Shown in pieces: positions 1 through 8,371 of a stretch of DNA of 64,000 nucleotides. Below the pieces are notes generated by a model. The model saw only the letters and a program-made list of their open reading frames with translations. It was not told the origin of the DNA and did no database searches. A program made the translations under genes and the position numbers. This DNA is from Photobacterium indicum (lineage in GTDB: Bacteria > Pseudomonadota > Gammaproteobacteria > Enterobacterales > Vibrionaceae), in assembly GCF_003026215.1 (NCBI RefSeq), contig NZ_PYOC01000018.1:1-64000 (forward strand), read 5' to 3'. Position 1 is the first letter of the stretch. Every line of letters starts with the position of its first letter.

Positions 1-112
1 TTGATAAATCTTTCGACTTAAAATTTCACGAGTGCCCACACAGATTGCATGGTCAAATTGTTAAAGAACATACTGACTAGGTTGCTGGCTAAGCGCCGTG
101 CTCCGTGTCAGT
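1..112 (-). other. rRNA operon leader RNA (5' part, upstream of 16S)
   Basis: Read on the minus strand, this is the leader of a ribosomal RNA operon whose 16S gene must start about 100 nt outside the left edge. A boxA antitermination element, TGTTCTTTAACA, lies at 59-70. The conserved leader block AATCTGTGTGGGCACTCG lies at 29-46; it is nearly identical to E. coli rrn leaders, where it forms one side of the RNase III processing region. The likely +1 is the A at 112, followed by CTGACACGG as in rrn P1 transcripts. No part of 16S itself is in the window. Confidence 0.88.
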
Positions 113-120
113 GAGGTCGC

Positions 121-175
121 ATTATAGGGAACCCAAAACAATCCGCAAGCATTTATTTAAAAAAAACACCCGACT
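121..175 (-). promoter_or_regulatory. rrn P1-type promoter with AT-rich UP element
   Basis: On the minus strand there is a -35 TTGCGG (143-148), a 16-bp spacer and a perfect -10 TATAAT (121-126), followed by the GC-rich discriminator GCGACC. A 16-bp spacer and GC-rich discriminator are typical of growth-rate and ppGpp controlled rRNA P1 promoters. The A/T run at about 151-170 just upstream of the -35 fits an UP element. No second (P2) promoter was recognised in the short leader visible here. Confidence 0.85.
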
Positions 176-214
176 GCTCTCTTTTTAATCAAACAGTAAA
201 AATCAGCTTTTATT

Positions 215-1216
215 TCATGCTAATTGGCGAAATTCAGGCTTTGATTGACTATTAAGAGGATAGTGACACGCATCTGCATGATCACCGGCTTTCGCTATTA
301 ATAACGGTCTATCCTCTTTGCACTTATCTGTCGCATAAGGACAGCGTGTATGGAAGTGACAACCTTTAGGGGGATTGATAGGCGAAGGTAACTCCCCTTT
401 CAACATTATTCGTTCAGTATTTCTCTTTCGAGGGTCTGCAACTGGAATCGCAGATAATAAAGCTTGGGTATAGGGATGACGTGGAGAGTTGTATACATCA
501 AGTGCATTACCTAACTCAACAATCTTTCCCAGGTACATTACCGCAACACGATCAGAAATATGTTTGACGACAGATAAGTCATGCGCAATGAAGATCAGCG
601 CTAATTTCATTTCTTGTTGAAATTCTAATAATAAATTTAAGATCTGTGCTTGAACAGATACATCTAATGCCGAGACCGACTCATCACAAATAATAAGCTT
701 GGGTTTTAAGGCAACAGCACGCGCAATCCCAATACGCTGCCTCTGCCCCCCTGAAAACTCATGAGGGTAACGTTCTGCCGCACTTTCAGGTAAACCGACT
801 TTAATTAAAAGCTCTTTGACCCACAACTTACGCTCTGCAGGTTTACCAATACCATGAATGATGAAAGGTTCTTCTATTATCATGCCAACGGTATGGCGAG
901 AATTTAAAGATTCAGTGGGATCTTGAAAGATAATCTGCATTTCTTGGCGAAGTGTACGCATTTCTTTGACTGATAAATGGGTAATGTCGCGCCCTTCAAA
1001 AAATATCTTTCCTGCAGTTGGCTCAAACAATTTCAGAATAGAACGTCCCAACGTACTTTTTCCACAGCCCGACTCCCCCACAAGGCCAAGTGTTTCCCCC
1101 GCCTTTACAGAAAAACTAACACCATCGACAGCATGGATGGTGTAGCCCTTACGAAAGATACCGCCGCCAGAAGAGAAGTGCTGCTTAATATTTTCAATGC
1201 GTAATAATTCCGGCAT
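215..1216 (-). CDS. Peptide ABC transporter ATP-binding protein (DppF/OppF type)
   Basis: One of two ATPases energising the peptide importer encoded by this operon. It has a Walker A GESGCGKST, the signature motif FSGGQRQRIGIARA, a Walker B LIICDE and a C-terminal Cys-rich oligopeptide-ABC tail (CHFHTRCPYA...C) typical of DppD/DppF/OppD/OppF. The start is placed at 1216, where ATG shares a base with the TAA of the upstream ATPase (TAATG) and has GAGGTGG just before it; a longer reading from 1243 would run into the previous gene. This gives 333 aa. It is the last gene of the operon. Unlike E. coli YejF, which fuses two ATPase halves, the two ATPases here are separate genes. Confidence 0.9.
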   Translation of the reverse strand: MPELLRIENIKQHFSSGGGIFRKGYTIHAVDGVSFSVKAGETLGLVGESGCGKSTLGRSILKLFEPTAGKIFFEGRDITHLSVKEMRTLRQEMQIIFQDPTESLNSRHTVGMIIEEPFIIHGIGKPAERKLWVKELLIKVGLPESAAERYPHEFSGGQRQRIGIARAVALKPKLIICDESVSALDVSVQAQILNLLLEFQQEMKLALIFIAHDLSVVKHISDRVAVMYLGKIVELGNALDVYNSPRHPYTQALLSAIPVADPRKRNTERIMLKGELPSPINPPKGCHFHTRCPYATDKCKEDRPLLIAKAGDHADACHYPLNSQSKPEFRQLA

Positions 1217-2202
1217 TAATCCACCTCTTTCCAGTGATGACAACTCACTCTATGTTCACCGTCGAGTTGCGTCCATATTGGTACTGTATTTCGACATTCC
1301 TCGGTAGCATAAGCGCACCGGGTACAAAACCGACAACCTTCAGGCATTTCACTTAAATGAGGCACATTCCCAGGAATCGTGACTAACATCTGTTTGTGTA
1401 ATGCACTCAAGGTCGGCATCGAATTCAACAAACCTTTGGTATAAGGGTGCTTAGGTTTCTCAAACAATGTAAATATATCTGCCGTTTCTACCGCTCGACC
1501 CGCATACATCACCACAACGTCATCACAGATCTCGGCGACAACACCAAGATCATGCGTGATAAAAATCATAGCCATACCAGTTTCTCGCTGTAACTCTCGC
1601 ATTAGGTCAAGAATTTGCGCCTGAACAGTCACGTCTAATGCCGTTGTTGGCTCATCACAGATTAAAATATCCGGTTTACATGCCAACGCTATCGCGATCA
1701 TTACTCGCTGGCGCATACCGCCTGAAAGGTTATGGGGATACTCCATGACTCGCTGTTCTGGCGATGGAATCCCCACCTTCTCTAACATTCTAATGGCGTA
1801 TGTTAAGCGATCTTTTTTATCAAGATCCTTACGGTGCAATTCAAGCACTTCGCACAATTGCTTTCCAACCGAATGAACGGGGTTTAACGCTGTCATTGGA
1901 TCTTGGAATATCATAGAGATGCTGTTTCCTCGCATCTCATAAAGCTTCTCTGGAGGCAAATCCACCACATTCGTTCCTCGATAGAGGATCTCTCCAGCAT
2001 TAACTCGACCATAAGGATGGGGAAGGAGCCCCATAATGGACATTGCTGTCACACTTTTCCCACATCCCGACTCTCCGACAATCCCCAAGGTTTGCCCTTT
2101 CTTTACATTAAAGGTAACGCCATCCAGTACACGGACAATACCGTCATCAGTGGTAAATTCTGTTCCAAGATTTTTAACTTCAAGCAATACCTCAGGGAGC
2201 AT
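1216..2202 (-). CDS. Peptide ABC transporter ATP-binding protein (DppD/OppD type)
   Basis: Second ATPase of the importer, 328 aa. It shows Walker A GESGCGKS, signature LSGGMRQR, Walker B LICDEPTTALD and the C-terminal oligopeptide-ABC extension with Cys residues (CRFCTRCAYA). A GGGAG ribosome-binding site precedes the ATG at 2202. It is expected on the cytoplasmic face as a heterodimer with the product of the next gene (stop and start overlap by one base, implying translational coupling). The substrate is not readable from the sequence; by family it is di- or oligopeptides. Confidence 0.9.
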   Translation of the reverse strand: MLPEVLLEVKNLGTEFTTDDGIVRVLDGVTFNVKKGQTLGIVGESGCGKSVTAMSIMGLLPHPYGRVNAGEILYRGTNVVDLPPEKLYEMRGNSISMIFQDPMTALNPVHSVGKQLCEVLELHRKDLDKKDRLTYAIRMLEKVGIPSPEQRVMEYPHNLSGGMRQRVMIAIALACKPDILICDEPTTALDVTVQAQILDLMRELQRETGMAMIFITHDLGVVAEICDDVVVMYAGRAVETADIFTLFEKPKHPYTKGLLNSMPTLSALHKQMLVTIPGNVPHLSEMPEGCRFCTRCAYATEECRNTVPIWTQLDGEHRVSCHHWKEVD

Positions 2203-2219
2203 ATTACTTCTCCCATGAT

Positions 2220-4049
2220 TTATAGCTTGTAAGATTCGTCAATGATGGTGACGGCATCAAATACCTTCCCTTTCTTCATCGCCGACTTTGTCTCTTTCTT
2301 GACGTTATCATCAATCCAAAATGTTGATATCCCAATAGGGTCAAACATTGCTTCTGTTAATTTGGTCATTGGCTGGTTTGGCACTTTTAACCAACGCCAG
2401 TACCCCTCTCGAACGTAAGGCACCATATAACCAGGAATGATGACATTGGCATCGGCTACAACCTGCTGTATCTCTCGGGATATGGCCCTTTTCTTTTCGA
2501 CATCAAACTCGATACGGTATGACATGATTAATTGATCAAGCGCGGGCGAACTAAAGTTCGTGAAGTTATTGGTCTGCGTTTTGTTGGCATTGTCAGAATG
2601 GAAGTACTCCCAATACTGAGGAATATAAGACGTCCCCATATTATGGAAAGACAGCTCATGCTTTTTCTCTAGCACATATTTAAACGCCGAAGATCCATCA
2701 ACTAAATTCAAGGTTAATTCTAAACCCGCCTCTTTCGCCTGCTCTTTAAGGTAAGCGACCCTAGGGGTATGTGCAGTCGCGGAGTAGGTTATCGCAAAGC
2801 TTAATCGCTCACCTTTACTATTTACCCTTATGCCATCGGTACCTATTTTCTCAAAACCTGCTTGAGAAAAGTATTCTGCAGCTAGCTGAGGATCAAATTT
2901 ATCCGCTTTTATCTCGCTATTGGTATATTCACCATGACCAACGCCTAAACCATTAGGCTTACGCATATAATCACCACGTAAAACCTTCTCAATCATGCCA
3001 TCAAAGTCAATCGCATGTGCAATCCCTTTACGCACATTCAGATCATTAAGGTGCGGTTTTGCGGTATTTACCCATACTCCACCACTGCCCTGAGGTAATT
3101 GATTAAATCCCCAAAACTTATTGATATACCCATTTTGATACGGTTTGCTATTTGATTTATCGTGCCACAATGAAGGCATCACTAAGCCAAATGCATCAAG
3201 ATCCCCCTTCTCAAAATGTTTTTGGGCAATGTCTTGGTCACGAATGACTTTTATATTTATTTTTTCAACGTTATAACGGTTTTTATAATATTTATTGGAA
3301 TATCCCCACCAATCCTTGCCTACATGCTTAAACCTAATCGACTTACCTTTTTTCACTTTATCAACGTAATAAGGTCCTGATGATGGCTCAGCTTTAAAAT
3401 TATAAAGGCGGACAAAGTTGTCATCGACGCCATCATTATTCTTATCGACTTTTGGCTTATAAAAGTGGGCGGGGCGGGGCTGAATATCGTAGAGTGTTGT
3501 CATTAAATCTTCTCGGTTTTTAGGCTGAACCGATTTAATCACAATGGTGTGTTTATCTATCTCAGTTACCGAATCAACTTGTTCGGTGTAGTAATTATTA
3601 TACCAAGGGGCAATAATATCTTTTGAACGCATGAGCTGGAGGGCAAACTTAAAATCATCCACCGTAATCGGTTTACCATCAGACCACTGTGCCTTTGGGT
3701 TTAATCGAAAATAAATACTTTTATTGTCGTTACCATAAGCCCACTCATCAGCTAATTCTGGAATCCATTTATAGGTAATAGGATGTCGTCTTACCAAATT
3801 AGGACGAGAATCTAATAACCATTGCCTGAAACTACCATTAGAGTCGGGACCTACAATACGAAATGTCTGGGGAAAGCTTTGTAGATAGGTTCGAAACGTA
3901 CCGCCAAACTGCGCGTTTTCAGAAGCGAATATAGGTTCATCTGCATTGGAGATCCATTCAAGATCACTGGGGAGTTGAGCAGCACTGGCAAACGCCCCTC
4001 CCAACATAGATACCATCGCCAATACGGATAGTGTTATTTTATTCATCAT
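2220..4049 (-). CDS. Periplasmic peptide-binding protein (SBP family 5, YejA-like)
   Basis: Extracytoplasmic substrate-binding subunit of about 609 aa. An N-terminal signal peptide (MMNKITLSVLAMVSMLGGAFASA) is followed by a mature region with the family-5 pattern (ITYKWIPELADEW, WSDGKPITVDDFKFAL). No lipobox Cys is present, so it is probably soluble in the periplasm. Several in-frame ATGs cluster at the start; AAGGATG overlaps the first, so the third (4049) is preferred, with 4046 possible. At about 600 aa it is longer than DppA/OppA and like YejA. It lies between the permease and ATPase genes of the same leftward operon. Confidence 0.85.
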   Translation of the reverse strand: MMNKITLSVLAMVSMLGGAFASAAQLPSDLEWISNADEPIFASENAQFGGTFRTYLQSFPQTFRIVGPDSNGSFRQWLLDSRPNLVRRHPITYKWIPELADEWAYGNDNKSIYFRLNPKAQWSDGKPITVDDFKFALQLMRSKDIIAPWYNNYYTEQVDSVTEIDKHTIVIKSVQPKNREDLMTTLYDIQPRPAHFYKPKVDKNNDGVDDNFVRLYNFKAEPSSGPYYVDKVKKGKSIRFKHVGKDWWGYSNKYYKNRYNVEKINIKVIRDQDIAQKHFEKGDLDAFGLVMPSLWHDKSNSKPYQNGYINKFWGFNQLPQGSGGVWVNTAKPHLNDLNVRKGIAHAIDFDGMIEKVLRGDYMRKPNGLGVGHGEYTNSEIKADKFDPQLAAEYFSQAGFEKIGTDGIRVNSKGERLSFAITYSATAHTPRVAYLKEQAKEAGLELTLNLVDGSSAFKYVLEKKHELSFHNMGTSYIPQYWEYFHSDNANKTQTNNFTNFSSPALDQLIMSYRIEFDVEKKRAISREIQQVVADANVIIPGYMVPYVREGYWRWLKVPNQPMTKLTEAMFDPIGISTFWIDDNVKKETKSAMKKGKVFDAVTIIDESYKL

Positions 4050-4075
4050 TAACATCCTTGTTTATATCGTGAACC

Positions 4076-5119
4076 TTAAATATAGCGCGTATATTTTTTA
4101 GGATCGAAAGCTTCACGAATGCCTTCACCTATAAATGTCACCATGACGAGTACCATGACAATAGCAGCAACAACTGACGATGCTATCCACGGTGAATCTA
4201 AGTTGGATTTTCCTTGTTGTAGTAAATCTCCCCAGCTTGGCGTGGGAGGCATTAAACCCAACCCTAAATAATCTAACGCTGTTAATGCGGTAATATTTGC
4301 CGCAATCGTAAATGGTGCTAATGTCACAATCATTACCATGGTATTGGGTAATATATGCTTAAACAGAATCCGGAATGTTGATGCACCAAGTGCCCGGGCT
4401 GCCATCACATATTCTCGGGCAGATTCTTTATAGGTCATCGTACGCATGTACCAGGTTATGCCCATCCAACCAAAGAGTACGTTAATAGCGACAAATAAAG
4501 AGAACGTAGGGCGAGTAATCGAAACCAATATCATGATGACATACAAAAAAGGCACCATTGACCACACTTCAATTAAACGTTGAGCAATCAAATCAAACTT
4601 TCCTCCCCAGAACCCCATCGCACACCCAACTGCAACGCCAATAGCATATGAGATCACCATCGTCATCAAAGCAAAGCCCATGGCAATTCTAAAGCCATAA
4701 ACCAAACGCGCTAAAATATCGCGCCCGATAGTGTCTGTTCCAAGATAATGTTTATCCTCAAAACTGGGTGCAGTTGGAGGATAATCACCGCTAAAGTCTT
4801 GCTCATAGGGGTTCCAAGGCACTAGCGGTAGTACAACAAAATTACCGCGATTTTGTTGCTCAAACACTTGCTGTAATTCTCGGTAGTCCGTTTCTTTCAA
4901 ATACGAAAGACCAAACGTTGTACCTTTCCTTACATCACTAATAACCGGAAAATGAAAGCCCCCCTCATATTTCACCACCAACGCTTTGCTATTGATAAAA
5001 ACTTCAGCCACCAGCGATAGAAGTAACAAGCAAGTTAATACTAAGAAGGATAAGTACCCACGCTTTATTTCTTTAAAACGCTTTATTTTTTTTAGCGTAA
5101 GAGGATTCAGTTTCATCAT
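4076..5119 (-). CDS. Peptide ABC transporter permease (YejE/DppC-like)
   Basis: Inner-membrane permease, 347 aa. It has an N-terminal membrane segment (about 20-40), a periplasmic stretch, then the BPD_transp_1 domain with the EAA loop (RALGASTFRILFKHILPN) and closing hydrophobic helices. GTDTIGRDILARLVYG is the hallmark N-terminal motif of the DppC/OppC/YejE group. The ATG follows directly after the TAA of the upstream permease (5120), so the two are likely coupled. It should pair with that permease to form the membrane pore. Confidence 0.88.
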   Translation of the reverse strand: MMKLNPLTLKKIKRFKEIKRGYLSFLVLTCLLLLSLVAEVFINSKALVVKYEGGFHFPVISDVRKGTTFGLSYLKETDYRELQQVFEQQNRGNFVVLPLVPWNPYEQDFSGDYPPTAPSFEDKHYLGTDTIGRDILARLVYGFRIAMGFALMTMVISYAIGVAVGCAMGFWGGKFDLIAQRLIEVWSMVPFLYVIMILVSITRPTFSLFVAINVLFGWMGITWYMRTMTYKESAREYVMAARALGASTFRILFKHILPNTMVMIVTLAPFTIAANITALTALDYLGLGLMPPTPSWGDLLQQGKSNLDSPWIASSVVAAIVMVLVMVTFIGEGIREAFDPKKYTRYI

Positions 5120-6145
5120 TTACGCTCCAAACTTTACGCGAGGATCAGCGATTGCAACGCAAATATCAGAGAGGATATTACCAATCATTAGAAGCACGGC
5201 ATTAATTGCCACAATCCCCATCACAACAGGGTAATCACGCTCAACAATTGATTCGTACCCTAACAATCCAATGCCATCAATATTAAAGATAACCTCAATC
5301 AGAAATGATCCGGTCATAAAGAACAGCAGAGAATTACCAAAATGACTGGCGACAGGAATTAAACTATTACGCAAAGCATGTTTGCGCACTGCTTCTTTGA
5401 AGGGTAACCCTTTAGCTATTGCTGTACGCACATAATCTGACGATAGGTTTTCCATTAGATTATTTTTCATTGTCATTGTTAAGGTTGCAAAATCCCCTAT
5501 CAAATAACAAATCAAAGGAAGCACGGCATGCCACATAACATCTTTAACTTGCTCATAGACCGTTTCATAATCATCAAAGTCGTCATCAACAAATCCTCCC
5601 ATCGGGAACCACTCCAAGTGATAGCCAAATAACGTGATCAGTAAAACACCCACCACATAACCCGGAAGTGCATAACCAACAAAAATTAAGATGGATGAAC
5701 TTGAGTCAAATATTGTTCCATGACGCATGGCTTTGTAGTAACCCAGCGGGATCGAAATAAAGTAACTAATAAAAAAAGTCATTCCACCATAGAATGCTGA
5801 TACCGGAAAACGCTCGGCTATCATGTCCCATACTGGTTCGTAATACCGGGTAGATTCGCCAAAGTCTAACGTTAAAAGTTTTCCGAGCCATTGCGTATAC
5901 GCTTCAAATACCGGTTTATCCAAACCATAAAAAGCATTCAGTTCAGCGATTTGAGTTTCAGAAAGCGCGCTGCTTCCCCCAGGGCTGGAAATGGATGCTG
6001 CAACATCGCCTTGCGCTTGCATACTTGCCAGCATGCGCTCAACAGGCCCACCAGGTACAAACCGAGTGATTGTAAAGATAAGAAGCGTAATGCCGAGAAA
6101 GGTCGGGATGACTAACATCATCCGCCGAAGAAAATATGACAACAT
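5120..6145 (-). CDS. Peptide ABC transporter permease (YejB/DppB-like)
   Basis: First gene of the operon, a 341-aa inner-membrane permease. The N-terminus MLSYFLRRMMLVIPTFLGIT is the standard DppB/OppB/YejB start. An EAA-type loop (IAKGLPFKEAVRKHALRNS) and the C-terminal GYESIVERDYPVVMG resemble E. coli YejB closely, which is why the whole system is called YejABEF-like. E. coli YejABEF imports peptides including microcin C; substrate here is unknown. The gene is preceded by a 339-nt intergenic stretch holding its presumed promoter region. Confidence 0.88.
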   Translation of the reverse strand: MLSYFLRRMMLVIPTFLGITLLIFTITRFVPGGPVERMLASMQAQGDVAASISSPGGSSALSETQIAELNAFYGLDKPVFEAYTQWLGKLLTLDFGESTRYYEPVWDMIAERFPVSAFYGGMTFFISYFISIPLGYYKAMRHGTIFDSSSSILIFVGYALPGYVVGVLLITLFGYHLEWFPMGGFVDDDFDDYETVYEQVKDVMWHAVLPLICYLIGDFATLTMTMKNNLMENLSSDYVRTAIAKGLPFKEAVRKHALRNSLIPVASHFGNSLLFFMTGSFLIEVIFNIDGIGLLGYESIVERDYPVVMGIVAINAVLLMIGNILSDICVAIADPRVKFGA

Positions 6146-6182
6146 CTATAGACTAACTCCTTGTCAACGACGATCACTAAGT

Positions 6183-6227
6183 ACCTACATAAAAAGTGCC
6201 TATACAGTAAGCACCTATATAAAAAGA
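6183..6227. repeat. Three degenerate 15-bp units upstream of the peptide transporter operon
   Basis: Three consecutive 15-bp units start at 6183, 6198 and 6213. The outer two match at 13 of their first 14 bases (ACCTAYATAAAAAG); the middle one is degenerate (GCCTATACAGTAAG). They lie 38-82 bp upstream of the first permease start on the minus strand, where the promoter should be. They could be binding sites for a regulator on successive helical turns, but no known consensus was recognised. Confidence 0.4.
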
Positions 6228-6393
6228 TAGCAGGTGAAATTTCTTTCAACGATCTTATACCAATCTTCCTGAATGGTTACCGCTATTCTCGTGCGCTTAC
6301 GTTTTCAATAGCCTTCATTCATATCGGGAAACTGATTTATATACAATAGAAAACAAGGCATAACGATATCTTTTACTCAAAAGTTAGCTATCT

Positions 6394-6425
6394 CTTAAAT
6401 TTTAACTAGTTGACTAAAATTTAAG
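6394..6425. repeat. Perfect 11-bp inverted repeat, AT-rich
   Basis: The arms CTTAAATTTTA (6394-6404) and TAAAATTTAAG (6415-6425) are perfectly complementary around a 10-bp spacer that itself contains ACTAGT. It lies between the gmhB terminator and the peptide transporter promoter region. It could be an operator or a cruciform-prone element; it lacks a U-tract and is not a canonical terminator. Apart from this, the 15-bp units and the terminator, nothing else was recognised in 6146-6484. Confidence 0.5.
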
Positions 6426-6428
6426 TAC

Positions 6429-6458
6429 AAAAAAGGCCGCTAATCTGCGACCTTTTTT
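6429..6458 (-). terminator. Rho-independent terminator of gmhB
   Basis: Minus-strand stem GGTCGC / GCGGCC (one G-T pair) around AGATTA, followed by TTTTTT. A-runs on the other side extend the stem and could make it bidirectional. It lies 27 nt after the gmhB stop codon. Confidence 0.8.
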
Positions 6459-6484
6459 ATACAAGATGTTCAGCAAAACAATGA

Positions 6485-7039
6485 TTAGCGTGCAGCTAAC
6501 CAAGCAGGAACATTAGCAACACTATCAAGCACAACACTTGCCAATGCTTCACCTTGCTCTGTAACAGGCTTGCCTGTACGAACAAGTATTTTAGTACCAA
6601 CGTTCGCCGTCGTTGCTGCTGTCATATCATCGGTTTTATCGCCGATCATAATTGAGTTATCCATATCGATGTCAAACTCTTCACATGCAGAAAGCAACAT
6701 ACCCGGTTCAGGTTTGCGGCAATCACAATCTTGTAAATACTCGCCTTTACCTTCTGTTGGGTGATGCGGGCAGTAATAAATACCATCAAACTCAACACCG
6801 TTATCAACGAAGTTCCAATCCATCCACTCCGTTAAGCGGGTAAATTCCGCTTCGGTGTACATACCACGCGCAATCCCTGCTTGGTTCGTTACTAAAATAA
6901 GCAAGTAGCCCATATCTTTAAGCTTTTTACATGCTTCAAATACACCATCTATGTATTCAAAGTCATCTACTGTATGAACATAGCCATGATCAACGTTAAT
7001 CACGCCATCACGATCGATAAAGACTGCTGGATTGGCCAA
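6485..7039 (-). CDS. gmhB: D-glycero-beta-D-manno-heptose-1,7-bisphosphate 7-phosphatase
   Basis: HAD-superfamily phosphatase of 184 aa that removes the C7 phosphate in ADP-heptose synthesis for the LPS inner core. The catalytic DxD is at 9-11 (FIDRDGVIN), followed by TNQAG, a zinc-binding loop with CPHHP and CDCRKP, and the terminal acidic motif GDKTDD. Length matches GmhB of enterobacteria. It is divergent from metNIQ, the same arrangement as in E. coli, where an rRNA operon also lies on the far side of gmhB. Its own terminator follows at 6429-6458. Confidence 0.95.
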   Translation of the reverse strand: MANPAVFIDRDGVINVDHGYVHTVDDFEYIDGVFEACKKLKDMGYLLILVTNQAGIARGMYTEAEFTRLTEWMDWNFVDNGVEFDGIYYCPHHPTEGKGEYLQDCDCRKPEPGMLLSACEEFDIDMDNSIMIGDKTDDMTAATTANVGTKILVRTGKPVTEQGEALASVVLDSVANVPAWLAAR

Positions 7040-7183
7040 GAGTTAGCCCTCTATATAGTATTTGCGGCAATATTGCGTATAAGCAGATTATGGCACGGCT
7101 TAGAATGTGATTCACCTGTTTATCAGATTCTGCGCTATACACCTGTCATTCAAGGTGCTAGAAAGAGCCTGACTCTTACGTTT

Positions 7184-7237
7184 AGCCATCTAGCCGTAAA
7201 AATAGCTATTGACTTAGCCATCTAGACGCCCTAGCAT
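7184..7237 (+). promoter_or_regulatory. metN promoter with MetJ operator boxes
   Basis: A sigma70 promoter reads TTGACT (7209-7214), a 17-bp spacer and TAGCAT (7232-7237). Two adjacent 8-mers, AGCCATCT (7216-7223) and AGACGCCC (7224-7231), each match the MetJ consensus AGACGTCT at 6 of 8 positions and fill the spacer almost exactly. A second pair, AGCCATCT and AGCCGTAA, lies at 7184-7199. This is the expected layout for methionine/SAM repression by MetJ. The rest of the 297-nt gmhB-metN gap shows nothing else clear. Confidence 0.75.
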
Positions 7238-7336
7238 CATCACAACAGTTTACGATTGAATGTCACATAAAGAACAAAACAATTACAATGTAAACACAAA
7301 CAACAGCATTACTTTTATCTAGATTCAGGATGTTCG

Positions 7337-8371
7337 ATGATAGAAATTAATAGAGTTAATAAAGTGTTCTATCAAGGTGAGCGAGCGATCAATGCGCTTA
7401 GCGATATTAACCTGACTATTGAGCAAGGTACTATTTTTGGCGTTATTGGCTCTTCTGGTGCTGGTAAGAGTACGTTAATTCGTTGCGTTAACTTGTTAGA
7501 GCGCCCAACAAACGGACATATCATTGTTGACGGTGTCGACCTAACTCAACTTTCCAATAAAGAGTTATCATTAGCACGCCGAAAAATTGGCATGATTTTT
7601 CAGCACTTCAATCTTTTATCGTCACGCACTGTTTTCGAAAACGTAGCGCTACCGTTAGAATTAGCAGGCGTATCTAATAATGCTATAAAAGAAAAAGTGG
7701 ATGGGCTGTTAAAACTTGTTGGTCTAGCTGATAAAAATGATACCTACCCTTGTAACTTAAGTGGTGGTCAAAAACAGCGCGTTGCAATTGCTCGTGCATT
7801 AGCGTCAGATCCAAAAGTCTTATTATGTGATGAAGCAACAAGTGCGCTTGATCCTGCAACAACACAATCAATTTTAGAACTATTACGCGAGATTAATCGC
7901 GAATTAAACCTAACGATCTTATTAATCACGCATGAAATGGATGTGGTTAAAAGTATCTGCTCACAAGTTGCCATTATTGGTGATGGTGAATTAGTCGAAA
8001 AAGGCCCTGTCGGTGATATCTTCGCCCACCCTAAAACAGAACTCGCGCGCGAATTTATCCGCTCTACATTAGACTTATCAATCCCTGCGGATTACCAAGC
8101 TCGTATGACACCAGAAAGAGTAGCAGGTAGCTACCCTCTTATTCGTTTAGAGTTTACAGGCGCTTCGGTAAATGCCCCTTTGATTAGCCAAGTTGCAAGA
8201 GAGTTTAATATCGATATCAGCATTTTAAGTTCTGATATGGATTATGCCGGTGGCGTTAAATTTGGCTTAATGTTGGCAGAATTATTTGGTACAGAACAAG
8301 CAGCAGAGCAAGCTATCGCTTTCTTGCGTGATCATAAAGTAAATGTAGAGGTATTAGGTTATGTTGCTTGA
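7337..8371 (+). CDS. metN: Methionine ABC importer ATP-binding protein
   Basis: ATPase of the high-affinity D/L-methionine importer MetNIQ, 344 aa. Walker A GSSGAGKS (about 38-45), signature LSGGQKQR (about 140), Walker B LLCDEATSALD, and a C-terminal ACT-like NIL domain (about 265-344) that binds methionine and trans-inhibits transport in the E. coli protein. The next gene metI starts 11 nt before this stop, so the two are translationally linked. The MetJ-type operator upstream predicts derepression when methionine is scarce. Confidence 0.96.
   Translation: MIEINRVNKVFYQGERAINALSDINLTIEQGTIFGVIGSSGAGKSTLIRCVNLLERPTNGHIIVDGVDLTQLSNKELSLARRKIGMIFQHFNLLSSRTVFENVALPLELAGVSNNAIKEKVDGLLKLVGLADKNDTYPCNLSGGQKQRVAIARALASDPKVLLCDEATSALDPATTQSILELLREINRELNLTILLITHEMDVVKSICSQVAIIGDGELVEKGPVGDIFAHPKTELAREFIRSTLDLSIPADYQARMTPERVAGSYPLIRLEFTGASVNAPLISQVAREFNIDISILSSDMDYAGGVKFGLMLAELFGTEQAAEQAIAFLRDHKVNVEVLGYVA

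Noticed and set aside
1..214. 16S rRNA sequence at the left edge
   Set aside because: Only promoter, boxA and leader processing sequences are visible; the 16S gene starts outside the window.
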